Shown: positions 7,628 to 16,081 of the stretch, in pieces
How positions within the stretch are numbered: the first letter of the stretch is position 1
How the letters are laid out: each line of letters starts with the position of its first letter
Source: JAKIVR01 sp035933635
GTDB lineage: Archaea; Thermoplasmatota; Thermoplasmata; Lutacidiplasmatales; UBA184
DNA: 63,930 nt
Direction of reading: 5' to 3'
Assembly (NCBI GenBank): GCA_035933635.1
Contig: DASYYY010000003.1
Span: forward strand, 1 to 63,930
The notes under the pieces: model-generated
What the model was told of the DNA's origin: nothing
The model's database searches: none
The model's input: the letters and a program-made list of their open reading frames with translations, nothing else
Position numbers and translations under genes: made by a program

Positions 7628-8941
7628 ATGCCGGGGGAGATCGAGGACCCCTCGGCGGATATCCTCGACCGGGCGCCCGTGGGCGAACCCTCGGAAACTG
7701 CGGAACATGGGTCCGCACCGAGCCCGCCCCCGGACGGCGTTCCCGCCGCTTCGCCCCGCCGTTGGCCGATGGTCGTCGCCGCCCTCGTGATCGTCGCGAT
7801 CGTCGTCGCCGCACTCTTCTACCTCGGAATCCACAGCTCGCCCTCGACCGCGGGCAAAGCTCCGCCCTCCCACGGACCGCCACCCGTCCCCGGCGCCAGC
7901 TTCCAAGACGCCTACGCCGCGGCCAACGCCTCGGCGCAATCCGGGGGCAGCGGGCCGTGGGGACTCGTCAGCGCCACCGGGCTCGCCATGCCGGCGAACG
8001 CAACGCTCCCCGTCGCCAACTCGTCGAGCAGTCCGGCCTGCCACCTTGCCTCGCCCATCCAGGTCCCGGGCACCCCGATGAGCGATCGCGATCAGGGCCG
8101 CGCGACGTTCTGGGGATTCACCTTCGAGGACGCCTCGGGGAACAATTTCCTGGACATCTCGGTCATCGGAGGGAAGGCCGCGATCGCGAGTTCGTTCCTG
8201 GCCAGCGCGAACTGCCTGGGCCGGGGACCGATCGGTACCCTCCCTCCGTCGTCGGAGGTCATGGACTCGGCCGCGCTCGTAACGACCCTCCAGAACCTCA
8301 CACCGTTCCTGTTCTCCTATCCCAATGCGACCATCGAGCTCGACCTCAGCGACGAACCCGGGGCGACCGGCCGGGTCTCGGGGACCGCGTTCTGGCTGTT
8401 GGGGGCGGAGCCGTGCGCCTCCCCGGTCGACCCCTTCGCCTTGGTCGAGCCGGGCGACCCCGGGTACCTGGGGGCTGTCAATGCGACCGGTCACGCAGTC
8501 CTCCTCGACAGATTCAGTTGGGGGTTCGGCCAGTGTGAACTTCCCGGCACCCTCGGTGCGAACCTGACGCTCTCCCCGGTTAGCCAGGAGTCGACCGATG
8601 GACAGTGGCAGTACCTCCTCTCGGTGACCGCGGCGGGGGGCGCGGTAACACCCTCGTCGTTCCAACCGAGGGTCTTCTCGGCCCTCCCGCCCGTGGGGCT
8701 ATGGGTCGGTGGCCCATCGAATCCCGCCGCCTTGGCCGTGGACCTCGAGGTGCTCGGAACGACGTCCGCCCAGGTCGCGAACTACAGCTACTCGACCGAC
8801 AGCTGGACCACCGGGGGATCGGTCCCCCTCGTGGCGGGTGACAAGCTCGTGCTCCAGGTCTCCGGCCCGCTCCCCCCGGCATCGCTGGTCCTCGTGGCGA
8901 CCCCGCCGATGTCCGGTCAGATCGGCGTATGGTTGAACTAG
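7628..8941 (+). CDS. Membrane-anchored extracellular protein, unknown
   Basis: 437 residues. A Pro/Ser-rich N-terminal tail of ~45 residues is followed by one membrane helix (VVAALVIVAIVVAALFYLGI, about 48-67), then a Ser/Thr/Pro-rich linker and a long exported region with several N-x-S/T sequons and a few scattered Cys. The topology suggests an N-in signal anchor with the bulk outside the cell. I recognise no domain family. Other genes in the window (the Kelch protein, the S-layer-type protein, the tandem secreted pair) share this surface character. The start is supported by the TATA-like box 27 nt upstream and no leader. Monocistronic: purS downstream has its own putative promoter. Confidence 0.75.
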   Translation: MPGEIEDPSADILDRAPVGEPSETAEHGSAPSPPPDGVPAASPRRWPMVVAALVIVAIVVAALFYLGIHSSPSTAGKAPPSHGPPPVPGASFQDAYAAANASAQSGGSGPWGLVSATGLAMPANATLPVANSSSSPACHLASPIQVPGTPMSDRDQGRATFWGFTFEDASGNNFLDISVIGGKAAIASSFLASANCLGRGPIGTLPPSSEVMDSAALVTTLQNLTPFLFSYPNATIELDLSDEPGATGRVSGTAFWLLGAEPCASPVDPFALVEPGDPGYLGAVNATGHAVLLDRFSWGFGQCELPGTLGANLTLSPVSQESTDGQWQYLLSVTAAGGAVTPSSFQPRVFSALPPVGLWVGGPSNPAALAVDLEVLGTTSAQVANYSYSTDSWTTGGSVPLVAGDKLVLQVSGPLPPASLVLVATPPMSGQIGVWLN

Positions 8942-8971
8942 CTCCCACGCGCCGATACGTCGGCGGCACGC

Positions 8972-8981
8972 CACAGTTATG
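8972..8981 (+). promoter_or_regulatory. TATA-like box upstream of purS
   Basis: CACAGTTATG stands out from GC-rich surroundings; transcription would start near 9003, about 20 nt before the purS ATG. It is expected to drive purS-purL-dph6-methyltransferase. Confidence 0.45.
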
Positions 8982-9022
8982 AGCGCCTTCCCGTCGGACT
9001 CGTCGGTGCTACGGTTTCGGGG

Positions 9023-9283
9023 ATGGTCGACGGTCCCGTCACGATCGAGGTCCGGGTCCAGCTCAAGCGAGGGGTCCAGGATGCGGAAGCCGAGAGCATC
9101 GAGAAGTCATTGCGGCTCCTCGGACTCGAAGGACTTTCGGAAGTTCACACGGCGCGAGTGTTCTCACTGACTTTTACCGGGATCTCCACCGAGCAAGCCC
9201 GGTCGGCCGCGCAGAGGGCCGTCGAGCAACTCCTTGCGAATCCAGTGATCCATCGGGTCGAGATCGCCACGCTCACCACCTGA
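9023..9283 (+). CDS. purS: Phosphoribosylformylglycinamidine synthase, PurS subunit
   Basis: 86-residue structural subunit of the FGAM synthase complex (PurS-PurQ-PurL), which converts FGAR to FGAM in purine synthesis. The pattern TIEVRVQLKRGVQDAEAESI, GLSEVHTARVFSLTFTGIS and the final NPVIHRVEIATL matches PurS; length is normal. It precedes purL by 4 nt, so the two are likely coupled. The usual purQ glutaminase gene is not between them or elsewhere in the window. Confidence 0.95.
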   Translation: MVDGPVTIEVRVQLKRGVQDAEAESIEKSLRLLGLEGLSEVHTARVFSLTFTGISTEQARSAAQRAVEQLLANPVIHRVEIATLTT

Positions 9284-9287
9284 CCTC

Positions 9288-11624
9288 ATGGTCGAACGGG
9301 AGCGGACGAGATGGTCCGAGGCGGCCCCCAGCGTTCCCCTCCTGCGTCACTCCCTCGCCTCACTGGTGCGACTCTCGGCGGCTCGGCGCTGGGGCTTCGA
9401 CGCGGGGGAGCTCCGCCGGATCCAACAGTACTTTCGAGCCGCCGGCCGCGAACCCACCGACGTGGAGCTGGCCGGCTTGGCCCAGAGCTGGAGCGAACAT
9501 TGCAGCTACAAGAGTTCCAAGCCGGTGTTGCGGGCGCGTTTCGGCCGGCTCCCCAAGTCGCGGCGGGTCCTCGGAACGGGCGACGCCGGCGTCCTCCTCT
9601 ACGAGCCGGGGCAGGCCTACGCGCTGAGGATCGAATCGCACAACCATCCATCGGCCGTCGAGCCCTACGGCGGCGCCGCCACCGGCATCGGCGGGATCCT
9701 GCGCGACGTGCTGGCCGTGGGCGCCAAGCCGATCGCGCTCGCCGACCCGATCTTCTTCGGAGCCCAGGACACGCCCGACGACGCGGTTCCGCCGGGGGTG
9801 AAGAGCCCGCGCTACCTCATGGGCGGCGTCGTCGCGGGAATCCGCGATTACGGCAATCGCGTCGGTGTCCCCACCGTTTCGGGCGGCGTCTACTTCGACC
9901 CCGCCTACATCGTCAATCCGCTCGTGAACGTCGGCTGCCTCGGGTTCCTTCCGGCCAAGCGACTCCGCCCCAACCGGGCCCAAGCCATCGGCGACCGGCT
10001 GGTCCTTGCCGGTGGGCTGACGGGCCGCGATGGCATCGGTGGTGTCGCCTTCGCCTCGCAGGAGCTCGACGAGCGCAGCGAGGAGGAGATGCGGGGTGCC
10101 GTGCAGCTCGGCAACCCGATCACCAAGGAGCCGCTCATCCGTGCGTGCATCGAGGCCTACGACGCCGGCCTCGTCCGGGGCGTCAAGGACCTCGGCGGCG
10201 GGGGCCTCGCGACGGCCTCCGGTGAGCTCGTCCACGCCGGCGGGTTCGGTTCGCGCATCGAGCTGGACCGCGTCCCCTTGCGGGAATCGGGGTTGAAACC
10301 CTGGGAGATCTGGATCAGCGAATCGCAGGAGCGGATGATCTTCGATGTGCGTCCCGACCTGGTTCCCCGGTTGCTCGCCGTCTTCCGGAAGTACGATGTC
10401 CCGGCGACCGACCTCGGCTCGGTGGTCTCCGGCCGCGACGAGACGATCACCTTCCACGGGGAAACCGTCGCCCACCTGCGGCTCTCGTTCCGGATCGATC
10501 CTCCCCCGGCCCGGCGGCGCGGTCGGCGCCGGCCGTCCGCGGGGAGGGCGACCGTACCGGCCCCGCACGACCCCCCCCAGGCGATCCTCGAGGAGCTCCT
10601 CTTCGCTCCGGAATCGGTCTCGCGCGAGCCGGTGATCCGAGTTTACGACCATGAGGTGCAGGGCCGCACCGTCGTCAAGCCGCTCCACGGCCGGGTCGAG
10701 AGTCCCTCGCACGGCGACGCGGCGGTGATCCGGCCGAGAATCCAGAGTCCCCGCGGGCTGGCGGTGACGGTGGCGACGCAGCCGTGGAGCTGTCGCATCG
10801 ACCCCTACGCCGGAGCGATCGCGACGGTGGAGGAGGCGGCCCGTAACCTCTACGCGGTCGGCGCACGGCCCGACGCGTTCACCGACTGCCTGAACTTCGG
10901 CAACCCCACCGACCCGAAGGTCTACGGTGACTTCGACGCCGCCGTGCACGGCCTCGCCGACGGCGCGCGCGCGCTCGGCATGGCGGTCCCCTCCGGGAAC
11001 GTCAGCTTCTACAACGGCGGGATGGGTCGGGGCATTCCGCCGACGCCGGTGCTGATGGCCGTGGGTATCGTCGACGACGTCCGCCACGCGGTCACCTCCG
11101 ATCTCAAGCGCCCGGACGACGCGCTCTACCTCCTTGGCGCGAGCTCGCCGGAGCTCGGCGGTTCGCTCTATGCCCGGGGTCGACAGGTCAACTCTCGAGC
11201 GATCCCTCCCGTTGACCCCAAGGCCCTCGCGCGCCGGGGCTCACGGCTCCTGCGGTTGATCGCCGACGGGAAGATCGCCGCCGCGCACGACGTCTCCGAC
11301 GGTGGGCTGGCCGTCGCGCTGCCGGAGATGGCGTTCGGCGGGGGTCTGGGATTCGAGGTCGACCTCGACTCCCTCGGCCTGGACTCGCCCGGCCGTGCGC
11401 TCGCGGTCGAGGGTGCCTCCCGATTCGTCCTGGAGGTCCCGCCGGAGGCCGAAAGCTCGGTCCGCCGGGGGTTCCGGGACGAGCCGCTCGTCCGGCTCGG
11501 AACCGTGACCGAGGGTTACTTGGGGTTCCGTTCGCGGGATCGTACCGTGGCCTCCTTGGCCCGCGAGCACGCCTACGCGCGCTGGCGGGTCGGGATGTCC
11601 TCGGAGGGTGAGCCTCGCCCGTGA
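9288..11624 (+). CDS. purL: Phosphoribosylformylglycinamidine synthase, PurL subunit
   Basis: Synthetase subunit of FGAM synthase, 778 residues, the small form that needs separate PurS and PurQ. The N-terminal signature LAQSWSEHCSYKSSKPVL near residue 60 carries the active-site His, followed by RIESHNHPSAVEPYGGAATG with the nucleotide-binding loop. The second half repeats the fold (CRIDPYAGAIATVEEAARN, then CLNFGNPTDPKVYGDF). A linker near residues 405-430 is Arg/Pro-rich and variable. No Shine-Dalgarno is visible; the 4-nt gap from purS suggests coupling. The stop overlaps the GTG of dph6 by 4 nt. Confidence 0.97.
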   Translation: MVERERTRWSEAAPSVPLLRHSLASLVRLSAARRWGFDAGELRRIQQYFRAAGREPTDVELAGLAQSWSEHCSYKSSKPVLRARFGRLPKSRRVLGTGDAGVLLYEPGQAYALRIESHNHPSAVEPYGGAATGIGGILRDVLAVGAKPIALADPIFFGAQDTPDDAVPPGVKSPRYLMGGVVAGIRDYGNRVGVPTVSGGVYFDPAYIVNPLVNVGCLGFLPAKRLRPNRAQAIGDRLVLAGGLTGRDGIGGVAFASQELDERSEEEMRGAVQLGNPITKEPLIRACIEAYDAGLVRGVKDLGGGGLATASGELVHAGGFGSRIELDRVPLRESGLKPWEIWISESQERMIFDVRPDLVPRLLAVFRKYDVPATDLGSVVSGRDETITFHGETVAHLRLSFRIDPPPARRRGRRRPSAGRATVPAPHDPPQAILEELLFAPESVSREPVIRVYDHEVQGRTVVKPLHGRVESPSHGDAAVIRPRIQSPRGLAVTVATQPWSCRIDPYAGAIATVEEAARNLYAVGARPDAFTDCLNFGNPTDPKVYGDFDAAVHGLADGARALGMAVPSGNVSFYNGGMGRGIPPTPVLMAVGIVDDVRHAVTSDLKRPDDALYLLGASSPELGGSLYARGRQVNSRAIPPVDPKALARRGSRLLRLIADGKIAAAHDVSDGGLAVALPEMAFGGGLGFEVDLDSLGLDSPGRALAVEGASRFVLEVPPEAESSVRRGFRDEPLVRLGTVTEGYLGFRSRDRTVASLAREHAYARWRVGMSSEGEPRP

Positions 11625-12346
11625 CCGTCACGGCCCTGGTCTCGGGCGGCAAGGACTCCCTCTACTCGGCCTACCTGGCCGAGACCCAAGCGTGGCCCAT
11701 CGACGAACTGCTCACCCTGCGGCCGAGCGATCCGGCCTCCATGCTCTACCACACGCCGAATCTGGACCTCGTCGAGCTTCAGGCCCGCGCCTGGGGCAAA
11801 CCCCACCGCACGGTGTCCATCCCCGGACAGGGCGAGGAGGCGGAGGGGGCGGCCCTCGAACACGCGCTCTCTGCGACCTCCGGCTGGGTCGTCGCCGGGG
11901 CCATCGCCTCCAACTACCAGTGGTCGCGGCTGCACCGGGTCTGCTACCGGCTCGGCCGGCCGCTCTTTACGCCGTTGTGGGGCAAGACCGGCGAACGCGT
12001 GGTCCGCGAGGAGATCGCCGCCGGTCTCGACATTCGCCTCGCCCACCTCGCCGCCGAGCCGCTGACGCCCGAGCTCGCGGGGCGGCGGCTCGACCTCGAG
12101 CTGCTCGCCGAGCTGGACCGGCGGAGTCGAACGGTACGCACCCTCCATCTCGCCGGCGAGGGCGGCGAATTCGAGACGCTCGTCGTCGACGCCCCGTTCT
12201 TCCGGTCCCGGATCGCCTGGGAGGGCGCGGAGACGACCGTCGACGGAGGCGCGGTCCGCTGGCGACCGATCTCCGCGCATCTGGTCCCCAAGAGCGGTGT
12301 CGGGACCCCAACCCCCAAATCGGGAACGCCGTTCGGCCCTCCATGA
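11621..12346 (+). CDS. dph6: Diphthine--ammonia ligase (Dph6-type)
   Basis: 241 residues with the PP-loop ATPase motif VSGGKDS at residues 7-13 and the family motif GEGGEFETLVVDAPFF near 188-203. In Archaea this family carries out the last step of diphthamide formation on elongation factor 2, amidating diphthine with ammonia and ATP. Length is typical. The GTG at 11621 overlaps the purL stop (GTGA), and its own stop overlaps the next start (ATGA). Linkage to purine genes probably reflects operon packing rather than a shared pathway. Family assignment is strong; the function is taken from the yeast and archaeal family. Confidence 0.88.
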   Translation: MTVTALVSGGKDSLYSAYLAETQAWPIDELLTLRPSDPASMLYHTPNLDLVELQARAWGKPHRTVSIPGQGEEAEGAALEHALSATSGWVVAGAIASNYQWSRLHRVCYRLGRPLFTPLWGKTGERVVREEIAAGLDIRLAHLAAEPLTPELAGRRLDLELLAELDRRSRTVRTLHLAGEGGEFETLVVDAPFFRSRIAWEGAETTVDGGAVRWRPISAHLVPKSGVGTPTPKSGTPFGPP

Positions 12347-13131
12347 CGGCGAGGGAACCGGTCTTGGCCGGACTCGCGGAGCTCGCGCGGACGTTGGGCG
12401 ACGAACGGGCGGTCCCGGATGTCGCGTGGGTCCGACACCTGACGGGCGCCAGCGCCGACGCGGTCGTGAGAGTCCTCGAGGAGCTGCCCGCGCATGCGGA
12501 GATGGAGGCGGAGATCCGGCGCACCCTGCGGGGCGGAGGACGCGATTTCTACGCCGCGATCAACGCACCCTTCGAGCTCTACTCGCTCGTGCGGTTGGCT
12601 CGGCCGGCGCACATCGTCGAGATCGGGGTCTCGTCCGGGATCTCCTCGACGCACTTCCTACTGGGTCTGCGGGAGAACGGCACCGGGACGCTCCACTCCA
12701 TCGACCTCCCCACGCCCCAACGGGCCCAGGAGCTCGCCTCGGACGAGTCGCCGGTGGCCCTACCGCCCGGGCGCAGCTCGGGATGGGCCGTGCCCGAGAC
12801 GCTCCGCGCCGGCTGGGAGCTCCGCCTCGGCCCGAGCCAGACGATGCTACCCCACCTGCTCGACGGGCTGCCTCGGGTGGACCTGTTCCTCCACGACGAC
12901 CTGCATACCCCCGAGCATCTGGCCTGGGAGCTCGGAACGCTGCGTCCGAGGCTTCGACCGGGGTCGATCGTCCTGGCCGACAACACGGAGTGGACCGGCA
13001 CGTCGTTCCCGGAGTTTGCAAAGTCCCTGGGTGCGACCGTCCACACCAAACGAGGTACGGACCTGGTCGGGCTCCGCGTACCGGAGCCTCCCGCACCGAC
13101 TAGGCGCCGCGCCGCTCCGACGCGTCGATGA
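12343..13131 (+). CDS. Class I SAM-dependent methyltransferase (MT24-like)
   Basis: 262 residues. The SAM-binding core is HIVEIGVSSGISSTHFLLGL, followed by TGTLHSIDLPT and DLFLHDDLHTPEHLAWEL, then the strand GSIVLADNTEW. This order resembles O-methyltransferase-like proteins placed in methyltransferase family 24. The first ~70 residues are helical and may form a substrate lid. The ATG overlaps the dph6 stop by 4 nt, so it belongs to the purS operon. Its last 32 bp overlap the 3' end of the convergent FAD oxidoreductase gene. Substrate unknown. Confidence 0.85.
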   Translation: MTAREPVLAGLAELARTLGDERAVPDVAWVRHLTGASADAVVRVLEELPAHAEMEAEIRRTLRGGGRDFYAAINAPFELYSLVRLARPAHIVEIGVSSGISSTHFLLGLRENGTGTLHSIDLPTPQRAQELASDESPVALPPGRSSGWAVPETLRAGWELRLGPSQTMLPHLLDGLPRVDLFLHDDLHTPEHLAWELGTLRPRLRPGSIVLADNTEWTGTSFPEFAKSLGATVHTKRGTDLVGLRVPEPPAPTRRRAAPTRR

Positions 13132-14224
13132 GCCGGGCGACGTACTCCCCGACCGCGAGCGAGGCCGTCAGGCCGGGGGACTCGATGCCGACGAGCTGGA
13201 TGGCGCCCGAGCCGGCCGGCTCCTCGCGGATCACGTAGTCCTCGAACGCCTCCGAACTGCCCGGCGGGGCGAGCTTGGCGCGGACTCCGGTCGCACCCCG
13301 AACCAGATCCGAAGCGTCCAGGCCGGGAAGGATCGGGGCAACCTCGGCGGCGAACTCCTCGAGCGGGGTGGTCGGAGAGGCCGACGCCGTTTCGTCGTCC
13401 TGGTAACGGGCCGTCGGCCCGAGGAGGAGCGGGCCGTCGAGGGAACGCGTCAAGTGGACCCCGATCCCGGGGTAGCCGGGCCGGGGAAGCCCGTAGATCA
13501 TGGACCGTACCCACTTCGCCTTCTCGTTCCGGACCACGGCGTATTCCCCCGCGCACGGATAGACACGCAATCCTTGCGCCCCGAACCAGCCGGCGACCCG
13601 CCCGCTCGCCACACCGCAGCTGTTCACCGCGTACCTCACCGAGTACTCGGTCCCGTTCGGGGAGACGAGCGACCAACCTCCCGAGGGACGAGGACGAACT
13701 TCGCTCAGGGGCGTCCCGAGATCGATCCGGGCGCCGCGCCGCAGGAGTTCCGCCTGCAACGCCTCGACCAACCGTACCGCAGAGACACGGCCACCGGAGG
13801 GTGCCAAGATCGCCGCTGCGCACGCCCCCAGATGCGGCTCGATCGTTCGGGCCTCGCTGGGCTCGATCAGCCGCAACCCCGGCACACCGTTCTCCCGACC
13901 TTGCCGATACAGCGACTCCAGACGTGCCATCTCGCCGGCGGTCTGCGCCACGACCAGGGTTCCGCTCGCTTCGATGGGCACGCCCCATCGCCGAGCCTCC
14001 CGGTAGAGTAGGGAGTTCCCTGCGACCGCGAGCCGCGCCCTCAGGGTGCCCGGCCGGGGCGTGAACCCCGCGTGGACGACCCCGCTGTTGTGCGTGGTCT
14101 GCTCGAGGCCCGGACGGCGGTTCTTCTCCAACACCACCACGCGGTGTCCTCGGGCGGAGAGCTCTCGGGCGACCGCGAGACCGATGACTCCCGCCCCGAC
14201 CACCCCGACATCGAACGCGTCCAA
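13100..14224 (-). CDS. FAD-dependent oxidoreductase (LhgO/DAO family)
   Basis: 374 residues. The Rossmann FAD motif VGVVGAGVIGLAVARELSAR is at residues 6-25 and the flavin-contacting block EQTTHNSGVVHAGF at about 41-54. A C-terminal strand with FAD-binding character (QLVGIESPGLTASLAVGEYV) closes the fold. The HNSGVVHAG pattern is typical of L-2-hydroxyglutarate oxidase (LhgO/YgaF) and related glycerol-3-phosphate dehydrogenase-like enzymes; archaeal members may act on other 2-hydroxy acids. It is a single gene, divergent from mcmA and convergent with the methyltransferase gene, with a 32-bp antisense overlap. Electron acceptor and true substrate are not visible. Confidence 0.85.
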   Translation of the reverse strand: MDAFDVGVVGAGVIGLAVARELSARGHRVVVLEKNRRPGLEQTTHNSGVVHAGFTPRPGTLRARLAVAGNSLLYREARRWGVPIEASGTLVVAQTAGEMARLESLYRQGRENGVPGLRLIEPSEARTIEPHLGACAAAILAPSGGRVSAVRLVEALQAELLRRGARIDLGTPLSEVRPRPSGGWSLVSPNGTEYSVRYAVNSCGVASGRVAGWFGAQGLRVYPCAGEYAVVRNEKAKWVRSMIYGLPRPGYPGIGVHLTRSLDGPLLLGPTARYQDDETASASPTTPLEEFAAEVAPILPGLDASDLVRGATGVRAKLAPPGSSEAFEDYVIREEPAGSGAIQLVGIESPGLTASLAVGEYVARLIDASERRGA

Positions 14225-14298
14225 CGATCCACCTTGGGGGGTGTGCCCGGACTCGGCGGTGCCGGCGAGGGAGCCCCGGGGGGTCGACCACCCCGCGC

Positions 14299-14306
14299 GG
14301 TTATGG
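14299..14306 (+). promoter_or_regulatory. TATA-like box of mcmA
   Basis: GGTTATGG is centred 26 nt before the ATG at 14329, consistent with leaderless transcription of the mcmA-folC-nth group. Confidence 0.45.
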
Positions 14307-14328
14307 ACTGGCCGTCCTTGGCAAAGGC

Positions 14329-16053
14329 ATGTCGGCCAGTGGAGGCGCCTCCCGCAGCGCCCGCCGACCCGACCCCACCGGCTCCCCCGATACCCGCGGC
14401 GCCTACGCCGAGGTGCTCCATCGGTGGGACGAGGAGACGCTCCGCCCGGCGCTGGAGAAGTCCCCCGAGAGGGCCGAATCGTTCGCCACGTTGGGTGGGA
14501 TCCCGGTCGACCGGCTCTACACGCCGCTCTCCTCGCCCGACGACTTCGACCGGATCGGCTACCCCGGGCAGTTCCCCTACACCCGAGGGATCCATCCGAC
14601 GATGTACCGTGGCCGGGTCTGGTCGATGCGGATGTTCTCGGGGTTCGGCACCCCCGAGGACACCAATCGCCGGTTCCACTACCTGCTCGCCCACGGCGAG
14701 TCCGGCCTGTCGATCGCCTTCGACGATCCGACGCTCTACGGGATCGATGCCGACGACCGCGAAGCGGCCGGCGAGGTCGGAAAGTGCGGGGTGAACGTCT
14801 CCTCGCTCACCGACATGCAGCGGTTGCTGAAGGGGATCCCGCTCGAGAAGGTCACCACGAGCATGACGATCAACGCCCCGGCGAACATCGTCTGGGGGAT
14901 GTACCTCCTGACGGGCGAGGCCCACGGCGCACCCCTCGCCTCGCTCGGGGGCACGACGCAGAACGACATCCTCAAGGAGTACATCGCCCAGAAGGAGTTC
15001 GTCTACCCGCCGCAGGCGGCGCTGCGCCTGGTCATCGACACCATCGCCTACGGGTCCGAACACCTGCCCCGGTGGAACCCGGTGTCGATCTCCGGCTACC
15101 ATATCCGGGAGGCCGGTTCGACCGCCGCCCAGGAGCTCGCCTTCACCTTGGCCGACGGGATGACCTACGTCGAGGAGAGCATCCGCCGTGGGCTCGACGT
15201 CGACGAGTTCGCCCCCCGGCTGTCGTTCTTCTTCAATTCGCACAACGACCTCTTCGAGGAGATCGCCAAGTTCCGCGCGGCGCGCCGGCTCTGGGCCGAG
15301 ACGATGCGCGATCGCTTCCATGCGAAGAAACCCCGGTCGTGGTGGATGCGCTTCCACACGCAGACCGCCGGCTGCTCGTGCACCGCGCAGCAGCCCGAGC
15401 TCAACATCGTCCGTACGACGATCCAGGCGCTCGCCGGGGTGCTCGGAGGGACGCAGTCGCTGCACACCAATTCCTACGACGAGGCGCTCCAGCTCCCGAG
15501 CGAGGACGCCGTGCGGATCGCGCTGCGCACCCAACAGCTCCTCGCGCACGAGAGCGGCGTCGCCGAGACCATCGACCCGTTCGGCGGCAGCTACTACGTT
15601 GAGTGGCTCACCGATCGCATGTGCGAGGAGGCCCGCAAGTACTTCGACCGCATCGACGAGATGGGCGGTGTCGTCGCCGGCATCGAGCGCGGGTTCTTCC
15701 AGCGCGAGATCCAGGAATCCTCCTTCCGCTACCAGCGCGAGGTCGACGGCGGTTCGCGCAAGATCGTCGGCGTGAACGCCTACACCGTCGAAGGCTCGGT
15801 CAAGGTCCCGCGTCTGAAGATCTCCGAGACGGCGCGTCGGAAGCAGAGCCAGCGGCTCCGTGCGATACGGAGCCGGCGGGATGCGCGGCGCCACAGCGCC
15901 GCGCTCGACGCGTTGCGCAAGGCGGCCGGATCCGAGACGACGAACACCATGCCCGCGGTGCTCGGGGCACTGCGGGCCGACGCCACCCTCGGCGAGATCG
16001 TGCGCGCGTTCCAGGACGTGTTCGGCGCCTACCGCGAACGGTCGATGTACTAG
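14329..16053 (+). CDS. mcmA: Methylmalonyl-CoA mutase, large (catalytic) subunit
   Basis: 574 residues with only the CoA-substrate TIM-barrel part; the B12-binding domain is a separate protein not present in the window. Interconverts (R)-methylmalonyl-CoA and succinyl-CoA by radical chemistry. Substrate-reading residues fit methylmalonyl rather than isobutyryl or 2-hydroxyisobutyryl substrates: Tyr93 in HPTMYRGRVW, Arg233 in PPQAALRLV and His258 in SISGYHIREAGS. The C-terminal ~50 residues are basic and helical. The next gene (folC) starts 28 nt downstream and could be cotranscribed. The role, propionyl-CoA catabolism or an anaplerotic loop, cannot be settled here. Confidence 0.95.
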   Translation: MSASGGASRSARRPDPTGSPDTRGAYAEVLHRWDEETLRPALEKSPERAESFATLGGIPVDRLYTPLSSPDDFDRIGYPGQFPYTRGIHPTMYRGRVWSMRMFSGFGTPEDTNRRFHYLLAHGESGLSIAFDDPTLYGIDADDREAAGEVGKCGVNVSSLTDMQRLLKGIPLEKVTTSMTINAPANIVWGMYLLTGEAHGAPLASLGGTTQNDILKEYIAQKEFVYPPQAALRLVIDTIAYGSEHLPRWNPVSISGYHIREAGSTAAQELAFTLADGMTYVEESIRRGLDVDEFAPRLSFFFNSHNDLFEEIAKFRAARRLWAETMRDRFHAKKPRSWWMRFHTQTAGCSCTAQQPELNIVRTTIQALAGVLGGTQSLHTNSYDEALQLPSEDAVRIALRTQQLLAHESGVAETIDPFGGSYYVEWLTDRMCEEARKYFDRIDEMGGVVAGIERGFFQREIQESSFRYQREVDGGSRKIVGVNAYTVEGSVKVPRLKISETARRKQSQRLRAIRSRRDARRHSAALDALRKAAGSETTNTMPAVLGALRADATLGEIVRAFQDVFGAYRERSMY

Positions 16054-16081
16054 CCGGAGACCAGGGTTCTCGCACGCGCTC

